DNA of 64,000 nt from positions 1-64,000 of the forward strand of contig CAVPUM010000009.1 of the NCBI GenBank assembly GCA_963708855.1, in the 5' to 3' direction. The DNA comes from CAIWHR01 sp963708855 (GTDB taxonomy: Bacteria; Pseudomonadota; Gammaproteobacteria; Burkholderiales; Casimicrobiaceae). Positions 9,430-20,225 of the stretch are shown here, one piece after another. The notes under the pieces were generated by a model, which was not told where the DNA came from, ran no database searches, and saw only the letters and a program-made list of their open reading frames with translations. A program made the translations under genes and the position numbers. Numbering within the stretch: position 1 is the first letter of the stretch; every line of letters starts with the position of its first letter.

Positions 9430-11760
9430 ATGCTGAACCTCGAAATCGACGGCAGGAAGGTGGAAGTCGCTCCCGGCAGCACCGTGATGGACGCGGCGAG
9501 CGCGCTCGGCATCTACGTGCCGCACTTCTGCTACCACAAGAAGCTGTCGATCGCCGCCAACTGCCGGATGTGCCTGGTGCAGGTGGAGAAGGCCCCGAAG
9601 CCGCTGCCCGCGTGCGCGACGCCCGCGGCCGAGGGCATGAAGGTGTGGACGGCCTCCGAGCAGGCGAAGAAGGCGCAGGCCGGCGTGATGGAGTTCCTGC
9701 TCATCAACCACCCGCTCGACTGCCCGATCTGCGATCAGGGCGGCGAGTGCCAGCTGCAGGATCTCGCGGTCGGCTACGGCGGCTCCGGATCGCGCTACAC
9801 CGAACCCAAGCGCGTCGTCTTCCACAAGAACCTGGGACCGCTGGTGGCGGCCGAGGAAATGGCGCGCTGCATCCAGTGCACGCGCTGCGTGCGCTTCGGC
9901 CAGGAGATCGCCGGCGTGATGGAGCTCGGCATGATCGGCCGCGGCGAGCACTCGGAGATCGTCGCGTTCGTCGGTCACGGCGTGGACTCCGAGCTCTCCG
10001 GCAACATGATCGACATCTGCCCCGTGGGCGCGCTCACGTCGAAGCCGTTCCGCTACGCGGCGCGGACCTGGGAGCTCGCGCGGAGGAGGGCGGTGTCGCC
10101 GCACGATTCCCTCGGCAGCAATCTGATCGTGCAGGCGAAGGGCGACCGCGTGCTGCGCGTCGTGCCGTTCGACAATCCGGCGGTGAACGAATGCTGGATT
10201 TCCGACAAGGACCGCTTCTCGTACGAGGCGCTCGCGAGCGGCGAGCGGCTGACTGCGCCGATGGTCAAGGACGGCGGCGAGTGGAAGAACGCCGACTGGC
10301 CGACCGCGCTGGAGGTCGTCGCGCGGGGCCTGAAGGGCGTCGCCGACAAGCACGGCGGCGCCGCGCTGGGCACGCTGCGTCTCGCCGCACGCGACGCTGG
10401 AAGAGATGGCGCTCGCCGCGCGGCTCACGCGCGCGCTCGGCTCGGACAACGTCGATTTTCGGCTGCGGCAGTCGGATTTCCGCGGTGACGGGCAGGGCGC
10501 GGGCATCCCCTGGCTCGGCATGCCGATCGCCGATCTCGACGCGCTGGATCGAGTGCTCGTCGTGGGCAGCTTCCTGCGCAAGGACCACCCGCTGGTCGCG
10601 CAGCGGCTGCGCCAGGCGGGTCGCAAGGGCGCGGAGATCTCGCTGCTGCATTCGGTCGCGGACGACTCCCGGATCCGCCTCGCGCATTCGTTCGTCGCGG
10701 TGCCCTCGCTGCTGCCGCGGGCGCTGGCCGAGATCGTCGTCGCCGCGGCGCAGGGTGCAGGCAAGCCGGTGCCGGCCGCGCTCGCCGGCATCGAGCCGGT
10801 CGCCGCTGCCGAGGTGATCGCCGCGAGCTTGCTGTCCGGCGAGCGCAAGGCGATCCTGCTCGGGAATTTCGCCGAGCAGCACGCGGAAGCGTCCCAGCTC
10901 CTGGCGCTGGCGCAGGCGCTCGCCGACATCGTCGGCGCGCGGCTCGGTTGCCTGACGGAGGCCGCGAACAGCGTCGGCGGTTACGTCGCCGGCGCGCTGC
11001 CGCACTCCGGGCGGGCTCAACGCCGGGGCGATGTTCGCCGATGCGCGCAAGGCCTATCTCGTGCTGGGCGCGGAGGCCGAGTTCGACTGCGCGAATCCGG
11101 TCGCGGCGCGCGGCGCGCTCGAGCAGGCCGAATTCGTCGTGGTGATGTCGCCGTTCCGGCATGGCACGCAGTACGCCGACGTGCTGCTGCCGATCAGCCC
11201 GTTCACGGAAACCGCCGGCACGTTCGTCAATTGCGAGGGCCGCTCGCAGGCGTGGAACGGCGTCGTGAAGCCGCTGGGCGAGACCCGTCCCGCGTGGAAG
11301 GTGCTGCGCGTCCTCGGTTCGCTGCTCGGGCTGCCCGGGTTCGCCTTCGACTCGATCGAGGACGTGCGCGCGTCGCTGCCTGCGCGCCGGCGACATCGCG
11401 GCACGACTCGCCAACGGCACGCGTGTGGCCATCGCGAAGCCGACGGCCGTGGCGTCGTCGATGGAGCGCGTCGCCGACGTCCCGATTCATTTTGCCGACC
11501 CGCTGGTGCGCCGCGCGCCGTCGCTGCAACAGACGGCCGATGCGAAGCCGCCGCGCGCGCGGCTCAACGCGCTTTCCCTTGCCCGGCTGGGCGTGACGGA
11601 AGGCGCACAGGTCAGGGTCCGGCAGGGCCGCGGCGAGGCGATCCTGTCCGCCGTTGCCGACGCGGGTGTGCCCACGGGCGTCGTGCGCATCGCCGCCGCG
11701 CATCCGTCCACCTGCGGGCTCGAGGGCCTGTCGGGGCCTGTGACCGTGGAGCGGGCGTAA
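9430..11760 (+). CDS. nuoG: NADH-quinone oxidoreductase subunit G (three frame breaks)
   Basis: Large 75-kDa-type subunit with several iron-sulfur clusters: a ferredoxin-type 2Fe-2S site (CYHKKLSIAANCRMC), a His/Cys 4Fe-4S site (HPLDCPICDQGGECQLQDLA) and CIQCTRCVRFG with DICPVGALTSKPF, then a molybdopterin-oxidoreductase-like domain. Breaks of +1 near 10378, 11012 (GGGCGGG) and 11380 (CC) interrupt the C-terminal half. Removing them gives about 775 residues of normal length. The N-terminal electron-wire region is intact. Confidence 0.93.
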
Positions 11761-11762
11761 GC

Positions 11763-12833
11763 GTGGACGCGATCAACGCTTTCGTCGCCCCCGCGCAGGC
11801 GCTGCTCGGACCGGCGTGGCCCGTGGTCTGGACGCTCGTGAAGATCGTCGTCATCAGCGTGCCGCTGATCCTGGGCGTGGCGTACCTGACGCTCGCCGAG
11901 CGCAAGATCATCGGCTGGATGCAGGTGCGCATCGGTCCCAACCGCGTGGGGCCGCTCGGGCTGCTGCAGCCGTTCGCCGACGTCTTCAAGCTGATCTTCA
12001 AGGAGATCATCGTCCCGGCCGGGGCCAACCGCTACCTGTTCTTCATCGCGCCGATGCTGGCGCTCGCGCCCGCGCTGGCGGCCTGGGCGGTCGTTCCATT
12101 CGCCGACGGCGTCGTGCTCGCCGACGTCGACGCGGGCCTGCTCTACCTCCTGGCGATGACGTCGATGGGCGTCTACGGGATCATCCTCGCCGGCTGGGCG
12201 TCGAACTCCAAGTATGCGTTCCTCGGCTGCCTGCGCTCGGCGGCGCAGATCGTCTCCTACGAGATCGCGATGGGCTTCGCGCTGGTCGGCGTGCTGATGG
12301 CGGCCTCGAGCCTCAACCTGTCCGACATCGTCCGCGGGCAGGAAGGCGGCGCCGCGTACTGGTACGTCTGGCCGCTGTTTCCGCTGTTCCTCGTCTACCT
12401 GATCTCGGGGATCGCGGAGACCAACCGCCATCCGTTCGACGTGGCCGAAGGCGAGTCGGAGATCGTGGCCGGGTTCCATGTCGAGTACTCGGGGGTCACG
12501 TTCGCGATGTTCTTCCTCGCCGAGTACATGAACATCATCCTGATCGCCGTGCTCACGTCGACCTTGTTCCTCGGCGGCTGGCTTTCGCCCTGGCCGCTGC
12601 TGAACGGGGTCGCGGTCCTCGGCTTCCACCCGTTCGGGGACGGCCTGCCGTGGCTCCTCGCGAAGATGTGCGCGGTGCTGTTCATCTTTCTCTGGATCCG
12701 GGCGACGTGGCCGCGCTACCGGTACGATCAGATCATGCGCCTCGGCTGGAAGGTGTTCATCCCCGTGACGCTCGTCTGGATCGTTTTCCTCGGGGCGATG
12801 ATGCAGACGCCGTGGGCGGGTCTGTTCCATTGA
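11763..12833 (+). CDS. nuoH: NADH-quinone oxidoreductase subunit H
   Basis: Membrane subunit (356 residues, about eight helices) that forms much of the quinone channel. Intact. Signatures: LTLAERKIIGWMQVRIGPNR near residue 40 and AETNRHPFDVAEGESEIVAG, whose acidic residues line the quinone/proton path. Starts at GTG 11763, two bases after the nuoG stop. nuoI follows after 14 bases. Confidence 0.95.
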   Translation: MDAINAFVAPAQALLGPAWPVVWTLVKIVVISVPLILGVAYLTLAERKIIGWMQVRIGPNRVGPLGLLQPFADVFKLIFKEIIVPAGANRYLFFIAPMLALAPALAAWAVVPFADGVVLADVDAGLLYLLAMTSMGVYGIILAGWASNSKYAFLGCLRSAAQIVSYEIAMGFALVGVLMAASSLNLSDIVRGQEGGAAYWYVWPLFPLFLVYLISGIAETNRHPFDVAEGESEIVAGFHVEYSGVTFAMFFLAEYMNIILIAVLTSTLFLGGWLSPWPLLNGVAVLGFHPFGDGLPWLLAKMCAVLFIFLWIRATWPRYRYDQIMRLGWKVFIPVTLVWIVFLGAMMQTPWAGLFH

Positions 12834-12847
12834 GAGAGGACACGGCC

Positions 12848-13339
12848 ATGCTCGCCCGCGTGAAGCGTCTTTTCGGCACCTGGCTTCTGCTCGAACTCGT
12901 GCAGGGGCTGATGCTGACCGGGCGGCACATGTTCGCGCGCAAGATCACGGTGCAGTTCCCCGAGGAAAAGACGCCGATGAGCCCGCGCTTCCGCGGGCTG
13001 CACGCGCTGCGCCGCTACCCGAACGGCGAGGAGCGCTGCATCGCCTGCAAGCTGTGCGAAGCGGTCTGCCCGGCGCTCGCGATCACGATCGAATCGGAGC
13101 AGCGCGCCGACGGCACGCGGCGCACGACGCGCTACGACATCGATCTGGCCAAGTGCATCTTCTGCGGCTTCTGCGAGGAAAGCTGTCCGGTGGACTCGAT
13201 CGTCGAGACGCGCGTGCTCGAGTACCACGGCGAGAAGCGCGGCGACCTGATCTACACGAAGGAAATGCTGCTGGCGGTCGGCGACCGGTACGAGGCACAG
13301 ATCGCCGCGGACCGCGAGGAAGATGCAAAGTTCCGATGA
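12848..13339 (+). CDS. nuoI: NADH-quinone oxidoreductase subunit I
   Basis: Ferredoxin-like subunit (163 residues) carrying the two 4Fe-4S clusters N6a and N6b. Ligands lie in CIACKLCEAVCP and CIFCGFCEESCPVDS. A short amphipathic N-terminus (TWLLLELVQGLMLTGRHMF) anchors it to the membrane arm. Intact. Its stop overlaps the nuoJ start (ATGA). Confidence 0.96.
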   Translation: MLARVKRLFGTWLLLELVQGLMLTGRHMFARKITVQFPEEKTPMSPRFRGLHALRRYPNGEERCIACKLCEAVCPALAITIESEQRADGTRRTTRYDIDLAKCIFCGFCEESCPVDSIVETRVLEYHGEKRGDLIYTKEMLLAVGDRYEAQIAADREEDAKFR

Positions 13340-13938
13340 CGTTCCCCACGTTCCTCTTCTACGTGTTCGCCGCGATCCTCGTGTTCGCGGCGCTGCGCGT
13401 CGTCACAGCGAGGAATCCCGTGCACGCGGTGCTCTGGCTCGTGCTGGCGTTCTTCACGGCGGCCGCGCACTGGCTGATGCTCAGGGCGGAATTCCTGGCG
13501 ATCGTGCTGGTGCTGGTCTACGTCGGCGCGGTCATGGTGCTGTTCCTGTTCGTCGTGATGATGCTGGACATCAATTTCGACAGTCTGCGCAAGCAGTTCC
13601 GCAGCTACCTTCCGGTCGGCGCCACGGTCGGCGCGCTGGTGCTGATAGAGATGGCGCTCACGCTGGTGGGCAGCCGGCTGGCGGTGTCCGGCGGCGGGAC
13701 GCCGGGTCCGGCGGCCGGCGGCAACACCCGGGCGCTGGGCGCGCTGGTATACACCGAGTACGTGTATCCGTTCGAGATCGCCGCGGTCATCCTGCTGGTC
13801 GCGATCATCGCGGCGATCGCACTCACGCATCGCACGCGCCGGGAGACGAAGTACCAGAATCCTGGCGAGCAGGTGAAGGCGCGGCCGCGGGACCGGCTGC
13901 GCGTTCTCAATATTCCATCCGAGAAGAAACCGCACTGA
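13336..13938 (+). CDS. nuoJ: NADH-quinone oxidoreductase subunit J
   Basis: Membrane subunit of 200 residues with about five hydrophobic helices. The conserved helix-3 region LVLVYVGAVMVLFLFVVMML links quinone chemistry to the proton channels in this family. Starts in the nuoI stop; intact. The basic C-terminal tail (KARPRDRLRVLNIPSEKKPH) is predicted cytoplasmic. An 82-base spacer without obvious features precedes nuoK. Confidence 0.93.
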   Translation: MTFPTFLFYVFAAILVFAALRVVTARNPVHAVLWLVLAFFTAAAHWLMLRAEFLAIVLVLVYVGAVMVLFLFVVMMLDINFDSLRKQFRSYLPVGATVGALVLIEMALTLVGSRLAVSGGGTPGPAAGGNTRALGALVYTEYVYPFEIAAVILLVAIIAAIALTHRTRRETKYQNPGEQVKARPRDRLRVLNIPSEKKPH

Positions 13939-14020
13939 AACCAGCGACGGCGGCGCCGGGACCGGTGGCGCAGCGCGCGCCGGCGACGACCCGTCCAACC
14001 GTCCTCTACCGGGAAAGCTC

Positions 14021-14341
14021 GTGGAACTTCTGTCGGCGCCGACGCTGTCGCACTACCTCGTGCTGGGGGCGATCCTGTTCGCGATCAGCATGGCCGGGAT
14101 CTTCCTCAACCGGAAGAACGTCATCATCCTGCTGATGGCGATCGAGCTGATGCTGCTCGCCGTCAACATGAACTTCATCGCTTTCTCGAGCTACCTCGAC
14201 GACATGGCGGGACAGGTGTTCGTGTTCTTCATCCTCACCGTCGCGGCCGCCGAGTCGGCGATCGGGCTCGCGATCCTCGTGCTGCTGTTCCGCAACGTCG
14301 GGTCGATCGACGTCGAGGACATGGGCAAGCTCAAGGGCTGA
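14021..14341 (+). CDS. nuoK: NADH-quinone oxidoreductase subunit K
   Basis: Small antiporter-related membrane subunit, 106 residues with three helices. The membrane glutamates are in IELMLLAVNMNFIAFSSY and TVAAAESAIGLAILVL. The GTG at 14021 gives VELLSAPTLSHYLVLGAILF, slightly longer than the usual start near LSHYLVLG, so a few N-terminal residues are uncertain. Intact. Confidence 0.94.
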   Translation: MELLSAPTLSHYLVLGAILFAISMAGIFLNRKNVIILLMAIELMLLAVNMNFIAFSSYLDDMAGQVFVFFILTVAAAESAIGLAILVLLFRNVGSIDVEDMGKLKG

Positions 14342-14360
14342 GAGACGCGGAAGCCGCTCG

Positions 14361-16366
14361 ATGACGATGCAGCAACTCTATCTTCTCGTCCCGCTGGCGC
14401 CGCTGGCGGCCGCGATCGTGGTCGGGCTCTTCGGCGCGCAGCTCGGCCGCCGGGTTTCGCACTCGTTCTGCATTCTCGGCGTGGCCGTCGCAATGGTCGC
14501 GTCGTATGTGATCTTCCGGGACGTGCAGGCCGGCCATGTTTTCAACGGCGACGTCTACACGTGGCTGCAGTCCGGGACGCTCAGGTTCTCGATCGGCTTC
14601 CTGATCGATCCGCTGACGGCATTGATGATGCTCGTCGTCACGTTCGTCTCGCTGATGGTCCACGTCTACACGATCGGCTACATGGCGGAGGACCCCGGCT
14701 ACACGCGCTTCTTCAGCTACATCTCGCTGTTCACGTTCAGCATGCTGATGCTGGTGATGAGCAACAACTTCGTCCAGCTCTTCTTCGGCTGGGAGGCCGT
14801 CGGCGTGGTCTCCTATCTGCTCATCGGTTTCTGGTACACGCGGCCGACGGCGATCTACGCCAACCTCAAGGCGTTCCTCGTGAATCGCGTCGGCGACTTC
14901 GGCTTCGTGCTCGGAATCGGCATGATCCTCGCGTATTTCGGAACGCTCGACTACGCGTCGGTGTTCGCCAGGGCGCCGGCGCTGGCCGCGACGACCGTCG
15001 ACCTCTGGGGGGCGTCCCCCTGGTCGCTGTTGTCGGTGGTCTCGATCTGCCTGTTCATCGGCGCGATGGGCAAGAGCGCGCAGGTGCCGCTGCATGTCTG
15101 GCTGCCCGACTCGATGGAAGGCCCCACCCCGATCTCGGCCCTGATCCACGCCGCGACGATGGTGACGGCCGGCATCTTCATGGTCGCGCGGATGAGCCCC
15201 TGTTCGAGCTGTCGAACACGGCGCTTTCGTTCGTGACGGTCGTCGGCGCCACCGGCGCGCTGTTCCTGGGCATCCTCGGCATCGTCCAGCACGACATCAA
15301 GCGCGTCGTCGCCTATTCGACGCTGTCGCAGCTGGGTTACATGACGGTCGCGCTGGGGGTCTCGGCCTACTCGGCGGGGATCTTCCACCTGATGACGCAC
15401 GCGTTCTTCAAGGCGCTGCTTTTCCTGGGCGCCGGATCCGTGATCATCGCGTTGCATCACGAGCAGGACCTGCGCCACATGGGCGGTCTGCGCAAGTACA
15501 TGCCGATCACCTACGCGACGATGGTCGTCGGCAGCCTCGCCCTCTGCGGCATTCCACCGTTCGCCGGCTTCTTCTCGAAGGACGCGATCATCGAGGCCGT
15601 GCATCTGTCGACGATTCCGGGCCACGGGTACGCGTACTTCGCCGTGATGGCGGGCGTTTACGTGACGGCGTTCTACACGTTCCGGATGCTGTTCCTCGCC
15701 TTTCACGGCAAGGAGCGGTTCAACGCTGCTCCCAATGCGGCCGGCGGCGGGCACGCGCATGACGCGGCGCAGGAGCACGACGCCCACCACGGCGGGCCGC
15801 CCAGGGAGAGCCCGTGGGTGGTGACCGTGCCGCTCGTACTGCTGGCGATCCCCTCGGTGTACGCCGGGTGGGCCTACGTCGAGCCGATGCTGGTCGGCGA
15901 CTATTTCGGCGGTTCGATCGTTGTGCGCCCGGAGCACCCGGCGATGTGGGCGTTCAAGGCCGAATGGCACGGGATCGCCACGTTCATCCAGCACGGCGTG
16001 CTCAGCCTGCCGTTCTGGCTGGCGCTCGCCGGGATCGTGTCGGCCTGGTACCTCTATCTCGTCAATCCCGGGCTTCCGGCCCGGCTGGCGAAGGCGCTCG
16101 GACCGGTCTATGCGCTGCTCCAGAACCACTATTACTTCGACCGGTTCAACGCCTGGTTCTTCGCCGGTGGCGCCCGCGTCCTGGGCGGGTTCCTGTCGCG
16201 CGTGGGCGACCGGTCGATCATCGACGGCTTCTTCGTCAACGGCGCGGCCCGTGTCGTCGGCTGGACAGCGGCGCTCGTGCGCAACGTGCAGTCGGGCTAC
16301 GTCTACCACTACGCGTTCACCATGATTCTCGGCGTCTTCGCGCTGCTGACCTGGTGGACACGGTGA
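14361..16366 (+). CDS. nuoL: NADH-quinone oxidoreductase subunit L (frame broken)
   Basis: Largest proton-pumping subunit, about 668 residues with many helices and the long lateral helix at the C-terminus. Conserved pieces are FFGWEAVGVVSYLLIGFWY, SAQVPLHVWLPDSMEGPTP and HDIKRVVAYSTLSQLGYM. One base is missing in the CCCC run near 15197-15200 (MSPLFELSNTALSF once repaired). A His/Asp/Ala-rich insert around residues 458-478 is typical of the cytoplasmic loop. Two ATGs lie at 14361 and 14367; either is possible. Confidence 0.94.
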
Positions 16367-16373
16367 GAGCGCC

Positions 16374-17846
16374 ATGATGCCGTACCTGTCGCTCGCCGTC
16401 TGGGTCCCGATCGTCGCCGGCCTTGCCGTGCTCGCGGTCGGCCGGGACCGCGACGCGGCTGCCGCGCGCTGGATCGCGCTCGCCGGGTCGCTCGCGGGCT
16501 TCATCGTGACGCTGCCGCTCTGGCTGCTCTTCGACGGCGGCACCGCGAACATGCAGTTCGTCGAGCGCAGCGAGTGGATTCCGCGCTTCGACATCCATTA
16601 CCTGCTCGGCGTCGACGGCATTTCGATGCTGTTCGTGCTGCTGAACAGCCTGATGACGCTGTTCGTCGTCTGGTCGGCGTGGGAGGTGATACAGGAGCGG
16701 GTGGCGCAATACATGGCGGCGTTCCTGATCCAGTCGGGCCTCATCAACGGGGCGTTCTGCGCGCTCGACGGAATCCTGTTCTACATGTTCTTCGAGGCCA
16801 TGCTGATCCCGATGTACATCATCATCGGTGCCTGGGGCGGCCCGAACCGGGTCTACGCGGCGCTCAAGTTCTTTCTCTACACGCTGCTCGGCTCCCTGCT
16901 GATGCTGGTGGCGCTGATCTACCTCTACAACGTGTCGGAGACGTTCTCGATCCTCGAGTGGTACCACGTGCCCCTGTCGCTCGAGGTGCAGGTGCTGCTG
17001 TTCGTCGCGTTCTTCCTCTCGTTCGCGGTCAAGGTGCCGATGTGGCCGGTGCACACCTGGCTGCCGGACGCCCACGTCGAGGCGCCGACCGGCGGCTCGG
17101 TGATCCTCGCGGCGATCACGCTGAAGATCGGCGCCTACGGCTTCGTCCGTTTCATCCTGCCCATCGTGCCGGACGCGTCGCGGTACCTCTCGGGATTCGT
17201 GATCGCGCTGTCGCTGATCGCGGTCGTCTACATCTCGTTCGTCGCGCTGGTGCAGACGGACATGAAGAAGCTGATCGCATATTCGTCGATATCGCACATG
17301 GGATTCGTGACGCTCGGCTTCTTCCTGTTCAGCGAGCTCGGCATGGAGGGCGGCCTGGTTCAGATGATCTCGCACGGCTTCGTGTCGGCGGCGCTGTTCC
17401 TCTGCGTCGGGGTGATGTACGACCGCATGCACAGCCGGCAGATCGCCGACTATGGCGGGGTGGTCAACACGATGCCGAAGTTCGCCGCGTTCATGATGCT
17501 GTTCGCGATGGCGAACGCCGGGCTGCCGGCGACCTCGGGCTTCGTCGGCGAGTTCATGGTGATCCTGGCGTCGGTCAAGGTGAACTTCTGGCTGGGGGCC
17601 GCGGCTGCGACGATCATGATCGTCGGCGCCGCGTACACGCTGTGGATGTACAAGCGCGTGATCTACGGCGCCGTCGCCAACGACCGCGTCAAGGCGCTGA
17701 CCGACATCAATCGCCGCGAGTTCTGGCTGCTCGCCGCGCTGGCGTTGCTGGTCCTCTGGATGGGCGTGTGGCCCAAGCCCTTCATCGACGTGATGCACGG
17801 CTCGGTCGCGGACCTGCTGGCGCACGTGGCCAGGAGCAAGCTGTGA
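16374..17846 (+). CDS. nuoM: NADH-quinone oxidoreductase subunit M
   Basis: Proton-pumping subunit related to Mrp antiporters, 490 residues and about 14 helices. Intact. Signatures: FFEAMLIPMYIIIGAWGG with the key membrane Glu, AVKVPMWPVHTWLPDAHVEA with the channel Lys and His, and TDMKKLIAYSSISHMGF. Lies 7 bases after nuoL. Confidence 0.96.
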   Translation: MMPYLSLAVWVPIVAGLAVLAVGRDRDAAAARWIALAGSLAGFIVTLPLWLLFDGGTANMQFVERSEWIPRFDIHYLLGVDGISMLFVLLNSLMTLFVVWSAWEVIQERVAQYMAAFLIQSGLINGAFCALDGILFYMFFEAMLIPMYIIIGAWGGPNRVYAALKFFLYTLLGSLLMLVALIYLYNVSETFSILEWYHVPLSLEVQVLLFVAFFLSFAVKVPMWPVHTWLPDAHVEAPTGGSVILAAITLKIGAYGFVRFILPIVPDASRYLSGFVIALSLIAVVYISFVALVQTDMKKLIAYSSISHMGFVTLGFFLFSELGMEGGLVQMISHGFVSAALFLCVGVMYDRMHSRQIADYGGVVNTMPKFAAFMMLFAMANAGLPATSGFVGEFMVILASVKVNFWLGAAAATIMIVGAAYTLWMYKRVIYGAVANDRVKALTDINRREFWLLAALALLVLWMGVWPKPFIDVMHGSVADLLAHVARSKL

Positions 17847-17862
17847 CGGGAACGACTCGATC

Positions 17863-19308
17863 ATGACCACCGTCGATTTCGTCCCCGTCCTGCCCGAGAT
17901 CGTGCTGCTCGGCGGGGCCTGCGCGGTGCTGCTGGGCGATCTGTTCCTCGCCGACGCAAGGCGCCACATCTCGTTCTGGGTGACGCAGGTCGTGCTGGCC
18001 GCCGCCGCATGGGGCGCCCTGGCCTCGATGCAGGTGGAGCCGGGAACGGCGTTCTCCGGCATGGTCGTCGACGACATGCTCGCCGGCACGCTCAAGTTCA
18101 TGAGTTGCGCGGCCGTGTCGCTGATGCTGTTCTATTCGCGCGGTTATTGCGGGGCGCGCGGGCTCTTCCGCGGCGAAACCTTCGTGCTGACGCTGTTCGC
18201 GCTGCTCGGAATGATGGTGATGATCGCCGCGGGCAGCTTCGTCACGCTCTACCTCGGCCTCGAGCTGCTCGGCCTTTCGCTGTACGCGATGGTCGCGATG
18301 TACCGGACTTCGAACGCGGCGACCGAGGCGGCGATGAAGTACTTCGTGCTGGGCGCCCTCGCGTCGGGCATCCTGCTCTACGGGATGTCGATGATCTACG
18401 GCGCGACCGGTTCGCTCGACATCGCGGTCGTGGCGAAGGCGCTGGCGACGGGGGAGGGCAACCGGACGATCCTGCTCTTCGGGCTCGTGTTCGTGGTGTC
18501 GGGGGTGGCGTTCAAGCTGGGCGCCGTGCCGTACCACATGTGGGTGCCCGACGTGTACGACGGCGCGCCGACGGCGGTGACGCTGCTGATCGGCACCGCG
18601 CCGAAGCTCGCCGCCTACGCATTCATGCTGCGCCTGCTCGGCGTCGCGCTCGGCAGCCTCTGGTTCGACTGGCAGGGCATGCTGATCGTGCTCGCGGTCC
18701 TGTCGATGGTGCTCGGCAACGTGGTCGCGATCGCCCAGACCAGCATGAAGCGGATGCTCGCCTATTCGTCGATCGCGAACATGGGCTTCATGCTGCTGGG
18801 ATTCCTGGCGGCGAACCCGAACGGCTACAGCGCGGCGATGTTCTACGCGGTCGCCTATGTCCTGACGAGCCTGGCCTCGTTCGGCATGATCATGCTGTTG
18901 TCGCGCGAAGGCTTCGAGGCGGACCAGCTCGCCGACTTCAAGGGGCTCAACCAGCGCTCCCCGTGGTGGGCGCTGATGATGCTGCTCGTCATGTTCTCGC
19001 TGGCCGGGGTGCCGCCCACGGTCGGCTTCTACGCCAAGTTCGCCGTGATCCAGGCCGCGGTCGATGCCGGATTCGTCTGGCTCGCCGTCGTCGCGGTGAT
19101 GACCTCGCTGGTGGGCGCGTTCTACTACCTGCGCGTCGTCAAGCTGATGTACTTCGACGATGCGACCGACATGACGCCGATCGCCGCGCGCGCCGACAAT
19201 CGCGCCCTGCTTTCGCTCAACGGTCTCGCCCTGCTGGCCTTCGGGATATTGCCGCAGCCGCTGCTGGGCCTGTGCGTGATCGCGCTGGCGAATTCGGGGT
19301 TGCTGTAG
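17863..19308 (+). CDS. nuoN: NADH-quinone oxidoreductase subunit N
   Basis: Last proton-pumping subunit, 481 residues and about 14 helices. Intact. Visible: LYLGLELLGLSLYAMVAMYR with the membrane Glu, GVAFKLGAVPYHMWVPDVYD with the channel Lys, and SMKRMLAYSSIANMGFMLLG. It closes the nuo operon. The following 147 bases hold no gene; a weak TAAGAT at 19414-19419 could serve as a -10 for lutA. Confidence 0.96.
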   Translation: MTTVDFVPVLPEIVLLGGACAVLLGDLFLADARRHISFWVTQVVLAAAAWGALASMQVEPGTAFSGMVVDDMLAGTLKFMSCAAVSLMLFYSRGYCGARGLFRGETFVLTLFALLGMMVMIAAGSFVTLYLGLELLGLSLYAMVAMYRTSNAATEAAMKYFVLGALASGILLYGMSMIYGATGSLDIAVVAKALATGEGNRTILLFGLVFVVSGVAFKLGAVPYHMWVPDVYDGAPTAVTLLIGTAPKLAAYAFMLRLLGVALGSLWFDWQGMLIVLAVLSMVLGNVVAIAQTSMKRMLAYSSIANMGFMLLGFLAANPNGYSAAMFYAVAYVLTSLASFGMIMLLSREGFEADQLADFKGLNQRSPWWALMMLLVMFSLAGVPPTVGFYAKFAVIQAAVDAGFVWLAVVAVMTSLVGAFYYLRVVKLMYFDDATDMTPIAARADNRALLSLNGLALLAFGILPQPLLGLCVIALANSGLL

Positions 19309-19455
19309 GCGACGGCATCCGCGGCGACGCCTCGGGCGGCGGAGTGTACCGCGACGCTTCCCGGGCCGTTCGTTCCGCGCCTTTCGCTGCCGCGGCGGCG
19401 GCCGGGGGCGTGCTAAGATGCCTGCGTCCCGGAGACCCGACGATTCCCTTTCCCG

Positions 19456-20187
19456 ATGCGTGTCGGCCTGTTCGTCACCTGCCTCGTCGACCTGATGCGC
19501 CCGTCGGTCGGCTTTGCCGCCATCCGGCTGCTCGAAGCGGGCGGCGCCGAGGTGTTCGTTCCCCCGACCCAGACCTGTTGCGGCCAGCCGGCCTACAACT
19601 CCGGCGACCGCAAGGATGCCAGGGCGCTCGCCGCGAAGGTCGTCGCCGAATTCGAGGGCTGCGATTTCCTGGTCGCGCCGTCGGGCTCCTGCAGCGGGAT
19701 GATCCGCACGCACTACGCCGACCTCTTCACCGACGATCCCGCCATGGGCAAGCGGGTGGAGGCGCTCGCGGCGAAGACGCGCGAGCTGACCGACTTTCTC
19801 GTCAACGAGCTCAAGCTCGATCGCGTTCCCGGGCGCTTCGACGGCACGGTCACCTACCACGACAGCTGCGCGGGGCTGCGTGAAATGGGCACCAAGACGC
19901 AGCCGCGCACGCTGCTGGCCAAGGTCCCGGGGCTCAAGCTCGTCGAGATGGCGGAGTGCGAGACCTGCTGCGGCTTCGGCGGCACGTTCTCGATCAAGTT
20001 CGGCGAGATCTCGGCGCGCCTCGCCGACAACAAGTGCGGGCACATCACGGCGACCGGCGCCGATGCCGTCGTGCTCGGCGATCTCGGCTGCATGCTGAAC
20101 ATCGAAGGCCGGCTGCGCCGGATCGGCGACGGCACGACGAAGGTGCTGCACGTGGCCGAGGTGCTTGCGGGAGAGCGTCCGGCCTGA
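19456..20187 (+). CDS. lutA: LutA/YkgE-type (Fe-S)-binding lactate oxidation subunit
   Basis: Subunit of the LutABC L-lactate oxidation system, 243 residues. It has the duplicated cysteine-rich domain: CCGQPAYNSGDRKDA in the first half and CETCCGFGGTFSIKFGEISA in the second, both holding CCG motifs. Intact. lutB follows after 38 bases. LutA supplies Fe-S centres for passing electrons from lactate to the respiratory chain, which suits its place after nuo. Related glycolate-oxidase F-type subunits share the domain, but the adjacent lutB and lutC settle the call. Confidence 0.88.
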   Translation: MRVGLFVTCLVDLMRPSVGFAAIRLLEAGGAEVFVPPTQTCCGQPAYNSGDRKDARALAAKVVAEFEGCDFLVAPSGSCSGMIRTHYADLFTDDPAMGKRVEALAAKTRELTDFLVNELKLDRVPGRFDGTVTYHDSCAGLREMGTKTQPRTLLAKVPGLKLVEMAECETCCGFGGTFSIKFGEISARLADNKCGHITATGADAVVLGDLGCMLNIEGRLRRIGDGTTKVLHVAEVLAGERPA

Positions 20188-20225
20188 CCGGCGACGGCGC
20201 CGGCACGGACAACCGGAATCGATCC